Shown here piece after piece: positions 1 to 7,014 of a stretch of DNA of 64,000 bases. The position numbers were made by a program, and so were the translations under genes. Numbering within the stretch: position 1 is the stretch's first letter; each line of letters begins with the position of its first letter. Source of the DNA: Shimia sp049116215 (GTDB lineage Bacteria > Pseudomonadota > Alphaproteobacteria > Rhodobacterales > Rhodobacteraceae); the NCBI RefSeq assembly GCF_049116215.1, contig NZ_JAGDZB010000006.1:62001-126000 (forward strand). The letters are read 5' to 3'. The notes beneath the pieces were generated by a model. It saw nothing but the letters and a program-made list of their open reading frames with translations, had not been told where the DNA came from and searched no databases.

Positions 1-5
1 GCACC

Positions 6-152
6 TCAGAGCTCTTGGTCTTCTTCCGGGTCCGCCGCAGCGCCCGCCAGAGGGTCAGGTCGTCTTTTCTTGTCGTAGTCTGCTGCTTCTTTGCCAACTC
101 CAACGAAGAAACCGGAGATCATTGCAATGCACAGCAGGCCCGAACGACTCAT
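6..152 (-). CDS. Small putative membrane protein (48 aa)
   Basis: This short frame encodes a 48-residue peptide with one hydrophobic stretch (about residues 5-18, ending FFVGVG) and a charged, proline- and acid-rich tail ending DPEEDQEL. That is the usual look of small single-pass proteins in this group. I do not recognise a family. The start chosen is the ATG at 150-152; an upstream TTG in frame would add 25 residues without any membrane character. No convincing ribosome binding site precedes either start, so the gene is uncertain. It lies divergent from the MarR gene and would share the regulatory interval at 153-258. Confidence 0.35.
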   Translation of the reverse strand: MSRSGLLCIAMISGFFVGVGKEAADYDKKRRPDPLAGAAADPEEDQEL

Positions 153-229
153 CAGAGACGCGGACAAGCGGTGTGTAGGGCAGATGGTCCATGCGTGCAA
201 GGGGTTTGACAGTGTGATGCGACTCAAGT

Positions 230-246
230 AGTTAGCTTAGCGAACT
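230..246. promoter_or_regulatory. Candidate MarR operator upstream of the MarR gene
   Basis: AGTTAGCTTAGCGAACT is a 17-base inverted repeat with one mismatched pair around an unpaired centre. It ends 12 bases before the MarR start codon. A related palindrome with the same AGTTAGC half-site lies before the next gene (699-711), so one dimer could plausibly control both genes. The sequence is seen; its function is inferred. Confidence 0.5.
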
Positions 247-258
247 ATAAGGTCTCAC

Positions 259-654
259 ATGTCTGATCTCGCCAAAAAACTGCAGAAAGTGCATCAATCT
301 TGCCATCGGGCCTGGGCCAAGGCGGGGCGCGATCTCGATCTCAGTTTCAGCGAGTTTGAGTATTTGAGCGCGGTGCAAGAACAGGCGGATTTGCAGCGGT
401 ACGAGGACAAGCACGGTCAACACCTGCAGGATATTGTGGAGGCTTTGGGCGTGACCAAAGCCAGTGCCAGCACAATGGTCTCCAAGCTGGAAGCGCGGGG
501 CTGGGTGACGCGGTTTCAATGCATGATGGACGCGCGGGCACAGCACATTGTGCTCTCGCCGGAGGGGCAGGTGAAGCTGGCCCGGGGCGCGCGGGTCTAT
601 GAGCAGATTGCGACCCGCTTGGAAAAGGATCTCGGGGACGTGCCAAGCCTGTAG
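259..654 (+). CDS. MarR-family transcriptional regulator
   Basis: A 131-residue protein of normal MarR length. The recognition region of the winged helix-turn-helix reads VTKASASTMVSKLEARGWV (about residues 65-83), followed by a wing with basic and aspartate residues (MMDARAQHIVLSPEG). It should bind DNA as a dimer and respond to a small ligand or redox signal, which cannot be deduced here. Palindromes sharing the AGTTAGC half-site lie before this gene and before the small membrane protein downstream, suggesting autoregulation and control of that neighbour. The 82-base gap to the next gene contains the second palindrome, so that gene probably has its own promoter. Confidence 0.85.
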   Translation: MSDLAKKLQKVHQSCHRAWAKAGRDLDLSFSEFEYLSAVQEQADLQRYEDKHGQHLQDIVEALGVTKASASTMVSKLEARGWVTRFQCMMDARAQHIVLSPEGQVKLARGARVYEQIATRLEKDLGDVPSL

Positions 655-698
655 TAGGGCGGAGTGTTGGCTGGTTGGACATTTTAGCCTTTTAGGTA

Positions 699-711
699 AG
701 TTAGCCTAACT
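699..711. promoter_or_regulatory. Candidate MarR operator upstream of the membrane protein gene
   Basis: AGTTAGCCTAACT is a perfect 13-base palindrome with an unpaired central C, 25 bases before the ATG at 737. It shares the AGTTAGC half-site with the element at 230-246. Confidence 0.5.
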
Positions 712-736
712 AAATAAATGAAGAAAGGAAACTGAT

Positions 737-1126
737 ATGGCGATAGAAAATCTTTTGTTGGGGATCGCGATCCACCAATTGTTCTGGGAGCACCTGCCGC
801 ATTGGGGCACGTGGTTTATGCGCGCGCTCAAGTTGCTGCCGCAACCCTTCCAGACGCTTTATGAGCAGTGGCGCTGCCCCTATTGCGCTGGGTTCTGGAT
901 TGGGCTGGCCGTGCATGGAACCACGGGCAATTATCTGTTTGCAGGCTTTGCCGAGTTGCCGGCGTTCTGGGGCAGTTTGGGCACGCCGTTGGCTTGGTTC
1001 ATGGATGCACTGGTGTTTGCGGCATTGAACAAACTGGGCGTCTTGACAGTGCACGCGATTGGATTGCCCGCGCTGAAAGGCCATCAAGCGAAGGAAGCGT
1101 TTTTGGCGGCAAAGAAAGCAGCATAG
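737..1126 (+). CDS. Small membrane protein, possibly DUF1360-like
   Basis: A 129-residue protein with a hydrophobic N-terminus (AIENLLLGIAIHQLFW), a central CPYCAGFWIGLAVHG segment (about residues 47-61) and a third hydrophobic stretch near residues 85-105. The CxxC placed at the start of a membrane helix recalls DUF1360-type proteins, but I offer that only as a resemblance. The CxxC could bind a metal or be redox active. The gene follows a MarR regulator in the same direction and has its own palindromic site at 699-711, so it is probably the target of that regulator. An AAGGAAACTGAT sequence supplies a ribosome binding site before the ATG. Confidence 0.6.
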   Translation: MAIENLLLGIAIHQLFWEHLPHWGTWFMRALKLLPQPFQTLYEQWRCPYCAGFWIGLAVHGTTGNYLFAGFAELPAFWGSLGTPLAWFMDALVFAALNKLGVLTVHAIGLPALKGHQAKEAFLAAKKAA

Positions 1127-1167
1127 GCGGGGCTTTGCCTTTCAAAAAAGCTTTGCTTGCAATGAGA

Positions 1168-1197
1168 TGCGCTCTCTCGGTTTACTGAGGGAGCGCA
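1168..1197 (+). terminator. Stable hairpin downstream of the membrane protein gene
   Basis: The left arm TGCGCTCTCTCGG pairs along its whole length with CTGAGGGAGCGCA around a TTTA loop, allowing two G-T pairs. No T-run follows, so it may be a weak or Rho-assisted terminator, or an RNA-stabilising stem. It ends 21 bases before the GH25 gene. Confidence 0.45.
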
Positions 1198-1218
1198 ACA
1201 GTTTGGTTCGGGTGTGAT

Positions 1219-2037
1219 ATGCGAGTTTTTAAGACAGGTCTGTTGGCTCTACTGCTGGTGGCGGGTTGTGGCCGGTCGGTGCCGGAGGATCCGGCGGCGG
1301 CTCAAGCCGCAGCGGTTGAGGCGGCGCGGGTGCAGAGCTTGGCATCACAAGTTGTGACCTATCCCAAGTATGGCGATGCCGATCCACATGAGTGGGACCG
1401 GCGACCTCCGGAAAGTTATCCGGTGCATGGCATTGACGTGTCGCGTTGGCAGACCAGCATCAATTGGCAGGAAGCGCGGCGGTCTGGCGTCAGTTTTGCG
1501 TTTTTGAAAGCCACCGAGGGCGGCGATCTCGCGGACCCGCTGTTTGACACACATCGCGCCGGGGCGGCGAGCGCGGGTATTCCTTGGGGTGGGTACCACT
1601 ATTATTATTTCTGCCGTCCGGCGGAGGAGCAGGCGGCGTGGTTCATCAAAAACGTGCCGCGTGGCGCGCCGTTGCCACATGTGTTGGACATGGAGTGGAC
1701 GCCGCAGTCGCGCACATGCCGGTTGCGGCCAAGTGGCAGCAAGGTGCGCAGCGAGGCACGGAAGTTTCTGTCGATTTTGGAAGCGCACTACGGGCGGCGG
1801 CCGATTGTCTACACCACCGTGGATTTTTTCCAGGACACCGGTATTGGCTCCTTGGGCGGCACGGAGTTCTGGCTGCGTTCGGTCGCAGGGCACCCGCAAA
1901 AGGTCTATCCCGGCGCGCGCTGGACGTTCTGGCAATATACGGGGACGGGGCTGGTGCCCGGGATTGCAGGCAAGGTGGACATCAACGTATTTCGTGGCAG
2001 TCCGGAAGCCTGGGTGCGGTGGCGAGAGGGCCGGTGA
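1219..2037 (+). CDS. GH25-family lysozyme-like lipoprotein
   Basis: A 272-residue protein with a lipoprotein signal: a basic start, a hydrophobic core and the lipobox LVAG-C with Cys17 as the lipidation site. A linker rich in Ala follows, then a glycoside hydrolase family 25 domain from about residue 68. The HGIDVSRWQ strand supplies Asp73 and LDMEW supplies Asp157 and Glu159, matching the acidic catalytic residues of the family; the domain ends with WQYTGTG and DINVFRG. The product probably cleaves peptidoglycan between N-acetylmuramate and N-acetylglucosamine in the periplasm, anchored to a membrane. It could serve wall turnover. It stands alone between a hairpin and a convergent gene. Confidence 0.85.
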   Translation: MRVFKTGLLALLLVAGCGRSVPEDPAAAQAAAVEAARVQSLASQVVTYPKYGDADPHEWDRRPPESYPVHGIDVSRWQTSINWQEARRSGVSFAFLKATEGGDLADPLFDTHRAGAASAGIPWGGYHYYYFCRPAEEQAAWFIKNVPRGAPLPHVLDMEWTPQSRTCRLRPSGSKVRSEARKFLSILEAHYGRRPIVYTTVDFFQDTGIGSLGGTEFWLRSVAGHPQKVYPGARWTFWQYTGTGLVPGIAGKVDINVFRGSPEAWVRWREGR

Positions 2038-2058
2038 CCCGCTCGCCGTCTCTGTGCC

Positions 2059-2394
2059 TTAGTCGTCGAGTTCGACCACAGAGGCTTCTGGTGCGTTGCG
2101 CATGACGCTTTCGATGCCGTTGTCGCGGCCGGATGCGCTGGTGTAGCTTTGTGAGGTGCCGATGACCTGACCGTTGGTGGCTTTCAGGTTGAACATGAAC
2201 TTGCCGGAGGCGGTTTCTTTGCGCTCGTAGCGCGCGTCGTCAGCGGCGTTTTTCTGCACCGATGCAATGCCGTTTTCACAGCTGGCTTTCTGTTTATAGC
2301 CTTCGGAAGCGAGGATGTTCTCGCCGTTGCCTGCTTTCAGGCGGAAACGGAATTCACCAGCTTTGTCGGTGTAGAGCTCGAATTTGGCGGCCAT
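2059..2394 (-). CDS. YegP-like protein with two DUF1508 (UPF0339) repeats
   Basis: A 111-residue protein made of two tandem copies of the same short fold. The first reads KFELYTDKAGEFRFRLKAGNGENILASEGY, the second begins near residue 58 (ARYERKETASGKFMFNLKATNGQVIGTSQSY); each is followed by a conserved NGI(A/E)SV segment. This is the double-repeat form of the YegP/UPF0339 family, whose biochemical role is not established. The ATG at 2392-2394 gives the usual length. It faces the GH25 gene tail to tail and lies 72 bases downstream of trmD on the same strand. Confidence 0.85.
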   Translation of the reverse strand: MAAKFELYTDKAGEFRFRLKAGNGENILASEGYKQKASCENGIASVQKNAADDARYERKETASGKFMFNLKATNGQVIGTSQSYTSASGRDNGIESVMRNAPEASVVELDD

Positions 2395-2466
2395 GTCTGT
2401 GGTCCCTGTTCAGAATTGTGATGCGGGAACAAAAACATGGGTTGGGGCCGGGGCGCAAGGACTTGG

Positions 2467-3270
2467 TTAATTGTCCTTGTCGGCCTCATAAGCGGCCCAC
2501 ATGTCCGGGCGGCGGGTCTTGGTGATGTCTTCGGCCATCTGATGGCGCCATTTTTCGATGTTGGCGTGGTGGCCGGACATCAGCGTGTCGGGAATTTTGA
2601 GGCCGTTCCACTCCGCAGGCTTGGTGTATTGCGGATGTTCCAGCAGGCCGTTGGAGTGGCTTTCGTCCTCGATGCTGACGGCGTTACCAAGTACGGATGG
2701 TAGCAGCCGCACGGTGGCGTCGATCATGGCTTGCGCGGCAATTTCCCCGCCGGTGAGGACAAAGTCGCCAAGACTGACTTCTTGAATATTGTAATGGTCC
2801 AGCACGCGCTGATCGACGCCTTCAAAGCGGCCGCAAAGCATGGTGATGCCGTCCGCTTCGGACCAGTCGCGGGCCATTTTTTGGTCAAACCGACGCCCAC
2901 GCGGAGAGAGGTAGACCAGCGGCCAGTTGCCACGTGCGCCGCGCATGGTGTGTTCAATCGCGGGGCCAAGAACGTCGGGACGCAGCACCATGCCTGCGCC
3001 GCCACCTGCGGGGGTGTCGTCCACATTTCGGTGTTTGGTCAGGCCGAAGTCGCGCAGGTTGGTGGTTTCGATTTGCCACTTTCCGTCTTTGAGCGCCTTG
3101 CCGGTGAGGCTTTCGCCTAAGACACCGGGAAAGGCGTCGGGAAAAAGAGTGATGATCCGAGCGGACCAGACTTTGGACAGGCGGGGATTGTGGGTGACCA
3201 GCTCGCGCGGTTTGAGCGAGGCAGAGATGGACAGGCGGCCATGAGATTTGGGTTTGGAGGCATCGGTCAT
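2467..3270 (-). CDS. trmD: tRNA (guanine-37-N1)-methyltransferase TrmD
   Basis: A 267-residue protein. After an N-terminal extension of about 33 residues it shows the TrmD core: ARIITLFPDAFPG, then VDDTPAGGGAGMVLRPD, the trefoil-knot cofactor region LVYLSPRGRRF, LLCGRFEGVDQRV-type sequence (here MLCGRFEGVDQRV), and SLGDFVLTGGEIAA. It methylates G37 next to the anticodon of a tRNA subset using S-adenosylmethionine and prevents +1 frameshifting. The extension is absent from the E. coli enzyme as I remember it; no internal ATG offers a shorter start. The start ATG overlaps the stop codon of rimM (TGATG), so the two genes are translationally coupled, and the gene ends the ffh-rpsP-rimM-trmD series. 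Confidence 0.96.
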   Translation of the reverse strand: MTDASKPKSHGRLSISASLKPRELVTHNPRLSKVWSARIITLFPDAFPGVLGESLTGKALKDGKWQIETTNLRDFGLTKHRNVDDTPAGGGAGMVLRPDVLGPAIEHTMRGARGNWPLVYLSPRGRRFDQKMARDWSEADGITMLCGRFEGVDQRVLDHYNIQEVSLGDFVLTGGEIAAQAMIDATVRLLPSVLGNAVSIEDESHSNGLLEHPQYTKPAEWNGLKIPDTLMSGHHANIEKWRHQMAEDITKTRRPDMWAAYEADKDN

Positions 3271-3788
3271 CAGTCAAACAAGCCTTCGGGGGGATCGGCG
3301 ATGATGCGGCCTGCAGCAATGTCCACGGTGGGGACATTGGCCATGGTGAAAGGCAAAAACACGGTTTCTGAAGAATTTGGCGGCAGAACCTCCAATAGGT
3401 CCGCGGCGCCGTGGTTGAGCACGTTTTTCACTTTGCCAAGCAGGTTGCCGCCGGTGTCGCGCACCTCAAGGCCGACCAGATCGGTGTAGTAGTATTCATC
3501 GTCCTCAGTTTCTGGCAGGCGGTCACGGGGCACAAAGAGCTTCACGCCTTTCAGCGCGTCAGCCTGTTCTTTGGTCTCGATACCGGACAGTCGCGCGGCG
3601 AGGCCGTTTTTGATGGACCGCGTGATGGCGATGTCAAATTCAAATGCGCCGTCTTCGGTGAGCAGGGGGGCGTAATCCTCCAACGCGTCCGCTTCGGCGG
3701 TAAAGCTTTTGAGGCGAACGTCGCCGTGGACGCCGTAAGCGCCGCCAATGGCACCAACGCAGATGAGATCAGATGGGGTGTCGCTCAT
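3270..3788 (-). CDS. rimM: Ribosome maturation factor RimM
   Basis: A 172-residue protein of normal RimM length. The N-terminal beta-barrel begins LICVGAIGGAYGVHGDVRLKSFT, and the PRC-barrel begins near residue 95 with EYYYTDLVGLEV and continues GNLLGKVKNVLNHGAADLLEV. RimM binds ribosomal protein S19 and helps the 30S head mature. The ATG at 3786-3788 was chosen because homology starts there; the longer open frame upstream lacks family character. It sits between bluB and trmD in the operon, with a 148-base gap after bluB. Confidence 0.96.
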   Translation of the reverse strand: MSDTPSDLICVGAIGGAYGVHGDVRLKSFTAEADALEDYAPLLTEDGAFEFDIAITRSIKNGLAARLSGIETKEQADALKGVKLFVPRDRLPETEDDEYYYTDLVGLEVRDTGGNLLGKVKNVLNHGAADLLEVLPPNSSETVFLPFTMANVPTVDIAAGRIIADPPEGLFD

Positions 3789-3936
3789 GGGACGGCCTTT
3801 GCTTTGCTTGCGCCTGTTTTCTCCGATTGCGGGCTGAGGTGCAAGGGAGTGGCACTTGTCGAGGGCCGTGATTGACCCTGGTTGGGGGTTGAAAGCGCCC
3901 TCTCGTGAGGAGGGTCGGGCGTGGGCCGGTCCAAAA

Positions 3937-4566
3937 TCAGCGAGACTGGATGGGCAACGTGCTGTCACGCTCTTCCCAGCCAACCTTGGAGAGCTCGGGT
4001 GTGTCAGACAGCTCTTCGGGCCAACCGACACAAAGGTAGGCGACAAGCGACCACTCGGCGGGTACATCTAAATCGCGGTTCAGTTGGTCGGGATCCAAGA
4101 TTGACACCCAGCCAACCCCCAGGCCAAAGCTGCGGGCGGTGAGCCAGAATTGGGTGATGGCGCCAACAACGGAATAGCGGCGCATTTCGGGCATGGTGGC
4201 GGCGCCCAGGCCTTGGCCTTTGGCGGTGGCATCGTCGCAGTAGATTGCCAGTTGCACAGGCGATTCCTGCATGCCGGAGAGTTTGAGATTGGCATACATG
4301 GCTGCGCGGTCACCATCGTAGCCTTTGAGGGCTTCAGTGTTGGCGGCTTGGAAATTTTGAAGGGCGGCGGCGCGGGCTTGGTCGCTTTCCACGCGGATCA
4401 CGCGCCAGGGTTCTGACAGGCCTACGGACGGGGCCAGCAGAAACGTGTCGAGGCACTCCCGAAGAAGTGCCTCGTCCACCGGATCGGTGCGGAAGCGGCG
4501 CACGTCGCGGCGCCACCGCATGAGCCGTTGCAGATCGTCCCGGAAGGCAGAAGTGAATTCGGTCAT
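3937..4566 (-). CDS. bluB: 5,6-dimethylbenzimidazole synthase BluB
   Basis: A 209-residue member of the nitroreductase-like flavoprotein fold. Landmarks are the N-terminal RRDVRRFRTDPV, the LLAPSVGLSEPWRVIRV segment, AATMPEMRRYSVVGAITQFWLTARSFGLGVGWVSILDP, and VAYLCVGWPEE, all typical of BluB. The enzyme breaks down reduced FMN with oxygen to make 5,6-dimethylbenzimidazole, the lower ligand of vitamin B12. The gene is 16 bases downstream of rpsP and upstream of rimM on the same strand, an unexpected place for a cobalamin gene; no other cobalamin gene is in the window. A weak hairpin (CCCTC/GAGGG, 3898-3914) follows it. Confidence 0.9.
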   Translation of the reverse strand: MTEFTSAFRDDLQRLMRWRRDVRRFRTDPVDEALLRECLDTFLLAPSVGLSEPWRVIRVESDQARAAALQNFQAANTEALKGYDGDRAAMYANLKLSGMQESPVQLAIYCDDATAKGQGLGAATMPEMRRYSVVGAITQFWLTARSFGLGVGWVSILDPDQLNRDLDVPAEWSLVAYLCVGWPEELSDTPELSKVGWEERDSTLPIQSR

Positions 4567-4582
4567 CCCGGGACAGTCCGTC

Positions 4583-4936
4583 TTACTCTTCAGAAGCATC
4601 AGCTGCTTTTGCAGCTTTCTCTTCCGCGCGGTCCTTGGCTTTCTGGCCAGGCTCAGCTTTCTTAGGGTTGGAGCGCTCTTTCTTGGCAACAACACCGGCA
4701 GCTTCCAGGAAGCGGGAAACACGGTCAGTTGGCTGTGCGCCTTCGTTCAGCCAGTACTGAACACGCTCCATGTCCAGCTTAACGCGGTCTTCGCTGTCTT
4801 TTGGCAGCAGTGGGTTGTAGGTGCCGAGCTTCTCGATGAAGCGGCCGTCACGTGGCATGCGGGAGTCCGCTGCTACAACACGGTAGAAAGGGCGTTTTTT
4901 GGAACCGCCGCGGGCGAGACGAATTTTCATAGCCAT
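4583..4936 (-). CDS. rpsP: 30S ribosomal protein S16
   Basis: The protein starts MAMKIRLARGGSKKRPFYRVVAADSRMPRDGRFIEKLGTYNPL, the S16 signature, and has an alkaline/acidic Ala-Lys-Glu-rich tail giving 117 residues; E. coli S16 is shorter, and such tails are common in alphaproteobacteria. S16 is a primary assembly protein of the 30S body. The first ATG of the ATGGCTATG pair is chosen because GGAG lies 8 bases before it. The gene follows chorismate mutase by about 100 bases and leads into bluB, rimM and trmD. Confidence 0.96.
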   Translation of the reverse strand: MAMKIRLARGGSKKRPFYRVVAADSRMPRDGRFIEKLGTYNPLLPKDSEDRVKLDMERVQYWLNEGAQPTDRVSRFLEAAGVVAKKERSNPKKAEPGQKAKDRAEEKAAKAADASEE

Positions 4937-5040
4937 GGGTGTATCTCCTATAATGGCGTGTGCACCGGGGTGCATGAGTGTTGCACCAGTGCGGTGCGGG
5001 TTGGTGTCGAAGAACAGAGGCAGCTCTGCTCAACGGTTTG

Positions 5041-5337
5041 TTATTCCTGATGTTTCTTGTGGTGCTGAATGACCTCAGCGATGATGAAATTCAGGAAATT
5101 CTTGGCGAATTCAGGGTCCAGATCGGCCTTCTTCGCAAGATCTTCAAGACGTGCGATCTGGTTCGCTTCGCGATCCGGATCAGACGGGGGAAGGTCGTGG
5201 GTGGCTTTTAATTTGCCAACAGCCTGGGTGTGTTTAAACCGCTCGCCCAACGTGTAGACGAGGATCGCGTCGAGGCGGTCGATGCTGTCGCGGTAGCCTT
5301 TCAGCAGGTCGGCGGCGCGTTGGGTGTCGTCAGTCAA
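5041..5337 (-). CDS. Chorismate mutase (AroQ type)
   Basis: A 98-residue all-helical AroQ-class chorismate mutase: R-x2-ID-x-LDAILVYTLGERF in helix 1, then VGKLKATHDLPPSDPDREANQIARLEDLAKKADLDPEFAKNFLNFIIAEVIQHHK. Residues Arg16, Arg60-like basic positions and the Glu of IIAEVIQHH match the family active-site pattern in a general way. It converts chorismate to prephenate, the substrate of the prephenate dehydratase encoded at 25448-26293. The start appears to be TTG, overlapping the last codons of the upstream acetyltransferase by 8 bases, with AAAGG upstream as ribosome binding site. It is cotranscribed with the ffh series. Confidence 0.9.
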   Translation of the reverse strand: MTDDTQRAADLLKGYRDSIDRLDAILVYTLGERFKHTQAVGKLKATHDLPPSDPDREANQIARLEDLAKKADLDPEFAKNFLNFIIAEVIQHHKKHQE

Positions 5338-5935
5338 GTGCGTAGCCTTTCGGTTTGAACATCGGGTCGGCGTAGTGGCTTATTTCCATCTCGATGGCGT
5401 CGCCAATCTGAGAGGAGGCCAGGGTTTCGGGCGAGGGGTGGCGGTAGACCACATCATGCCCGTCCACCGACGGAGCGGATTTGTCTTTCACGGCGCCGAG
5501 GCGCTCGGCCAGGCGGATCGAGTCGAGGTTTTTCGGGTCGATGTAGGACACAGCCCCGTCCCAGCCGAGCTCGTTGTAGAAATACCGGCGCACGGCGTGG
5601 GTGGATTCCAGCGCGTAGCCGTGACCGGCTTTCTCAGGCCAGATGATCCAGGCGATTTCGCGTTCTGGCCATTTGGCAGGGAACCAGCCGCCCGCCATGC
5701 CCAGGGTTTCGTCGGTCTCTTTGTCGTGGATCATCCACATGCCGTAGCCGCGGATGTTCCAGTGGCCGATTTCAGCCGCATAGAGCATCCAAGTCTCGTA
5801 AGCATTCAGCGGACCGCCCATAAACCGGGAGCGGTAGGAGGCGAAGGTGGCCTTGAAGTTCGGGTAATCTTCGGGCTCCGGGCCGCGCAAGATCAGGCGT
5901 TTGGTTTCAAGGATTGGAATGGTTTTGGTGGGCAT
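5330..5935 (-). CDS. GNAT acetyltransferase, tandem copy 1 (RimJ/RimL-like)
   Basis: A 201-residue acetyl-CoA-dependent N-acetyltransferase. It opens with IPILETKRLILRGPEPEDYPNF, the standard RimJ/RimL-like start, then RFMGGP, the acceptor-side strand EIAWIIWPEKAGHGYALESTHAVRRYFYNELGW and the terminal helix region NLDSIRLAERLGA. The acetyl-CoA loop usually read as (Q/R)xxGx(G/A) appears as KAGHGY. The C-terminal 35 residues extend past the fold. Its start codon overlaps the stop of copy 2 (TGATG). It is the most diverged of four adjacent paralogues; the substrate, protein or small molecule, is unknown. Confidence 0.88.
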   Translation of the reverse strand: MPTKTIPILETKRLILRGPEPEDYPNFKATFASYRSRFMGGPLNAYETWMLYAAEIGHWNIRGYGMWMIHDKETDETLGMAGGWFPAKWPEREIAWIIWPEKAGHGYALESTHAVRRYFYNELGWDGAVSYIDPKNLDSIRLAERLGAVKDKSAPSVDGHDVVYRHPSPETLASSQIGDAIEMEISHYADPMFKPKGYALD

Positions 5936-6456
5936 CAGGCGGCCTCCACTTTTGGATGGCGGTAGACATGGCAGGATTTGCCATGCAGCTGATGTTCGCG
6001 CTCATATGTTGCGCCAAGGCGTTTGGCCATGGCGATGGACCGGGCGTTGGCCGGGGCCAGGTAGCTCATCAACTGGGGCATGCCGAAGTGTGCGGTTGCG
6101 TATGCGCGCGCGGCAATTGCGGCCTCAGAGGCGTAACCCTTGCCTTCGCCCGCTTCCATCACGCTCCAGCCGAGTTCTGGCTCATGCCAGCCGGGGGCGT
6201 TGATGACGCCGGTCCAGCCCATGAAGGTGCCGGTGGCTTTGTCTTCGAAGTGCCAAAGGCCGTACTCGCGCACAACCCAGTGGCCGATCCGGCTGGTCAG
6301 GCTCATGAAGGTTGTGGCTTCGTCGCGTGGGCCGCCAACATATTGGCTGCGGTCAGACGCGAAGAATTTGGTCATGGCGTCTAGATCAGAAAGCTGTGGC
6401 GCACGTAGGCGCAGGCGTTCGGTTTCGATCACAGGGATGTTCACGGAAAGACTCAT
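5935..6456 (-). CDS. GNAT acetyltransferase, tandem copy 2
   Basis: A 173-residue GNAT protein: IPVIETERLRLRAPQLSDLDAMTKFFASDRSQYVGGP at the N-terminus, ELGWSVMEAGEGKGYASEAAIAARAYA as the acetyl-CoA binding segment with GEGKGYA as the pyrophosphate loop, and NARSIAMAKRLGA near the end. The segment FFASDRSxxVGGP is shared almost exactly with copy 3, showing that the two arose by duplication. The start ATG overlaps the stop of copy 3 in an ATGA arrangement, so translation is coupled. Confidence 0.88.
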   Translation of the reverse strand: MSLSVNIPVIETERLRLRAPQLSDLDAMTKFFASDRSQYVGGPRDEATTFMSLTSRIGHWVVREYGLWHFEDKATGTFMGWTGVINAPGWHEPELGWSVMEAGEGKGYASEAAIAARAYATAHFGMPQLMSYLAPANARSIAMAKRLGATYEREHQLHGKSCHVYRHPKVEAA

Positions 6457-6469
6457 GCGTAGGCCTCCA
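6453..6469. repeat. 17-bp direct repeat at GNAT gene junction, copy A
   Basis: TCATGCGTAGGCCTCCA occurs exactly here and again at 6998-7014. Each copy spans the last codons (EAYA-stop) of one acetyltransferase and the start of the next, so it marks the duplication unit. Confidence 0.85.
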
Positions 6470-7001
6470 TGCCGCCGTTGACGAGTTCGTCTGGAGAAAG
6501 GTGACGCCAGATTTGCACGGTGCCAAAACGCTCATGCGTGAAGTTGCCGTCATGACGTGCGCCCATGCGTTGCGCCAGCTTACGTGAGGCGGTGTTCTCT
6601 GGGTCTACCAAGCTGATGGCTGTGTTCCACCCGAGCACGTCATAGGCGTAGCTGCGGGCAGCGGCGGCAGCCTCGGTAGCGTAGCCTTTGCCTTCAAAAC
6701 CTTCAAACAGGTCCCAGCCGATTTCCGGCTCAGGCCAGCCGTGCGGGAACCACAGGCCGATATTGCCAACCGGCGCGTTTGTGTCGCGCTCCGCCACAAT
6801 CCAGCGGCCATAGCCGCGAAGAGCCCAATGGCCAGCTTCCAAAGCCAAGGTGCGCCAGGCTTGTTCCGCCGACATAGGGCCGCCGACAAATTTGGAGCGG
6901 TCAGAGGCAAAGAAAGCCGCAATGGCGTCAAAGTCAGACAACTGCGGGCCGCGCAGGATCAGACGGTCGGTTTCAAGCTGGGGGATCTCAATGCGCATCA
7001 T
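6453..7001 (-). CDS. GNAT acetyltransferase, tandem copy 3
   Basis: A 182-residue GNAT protein: IPQLETDRLILRGPQLSDFDAIAAFFASDRSKFVGGP, then EIGWDLFEGFEGKGYATEAAAAARSYAYDVLGW with the FEGKGYA acetyl-CoA loop, and NTASRKLAQRMGA. It ends GGMEAYA, and copy 4 ends QLEAYA; the DNA around these two gene junctions is identical over 17 bases (6453-6469 and 6998-7014). Two adjacent ATG codons open the frame. The gene overlaps copy 4 by four bases. Confidence 0.88.
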   Translation of the reverse strand: MMRIEIPQLETDRLILRGPQLSDFDAIAAFFASDRSKFVGGPMSAEQAWRTLALEAGHWALRGYGRWIVAERDTNAPVGNIGLWFPHGWPEPEIGWDLFEGFEGKGYATEAAAAARSYAYDVLGWNTAISLVDPENTASRKLAQRMGARHDGNFTHERFGTVQIWRHLSPDELVNGGMEAYA

Positions 7002-7014
7002 GCGTAGGCCTCCA
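6998..7014. repeat. 17-bp direct repeat at GNAT gene junction, copy B
   Basis: Second exact copy of TCATGCGTAGGCCTCCA, at the junction of acetyltransferase copies 3 and 4. The distance between copies is 545 bases, close to the length of one gene unit. Confidence 0.85.
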
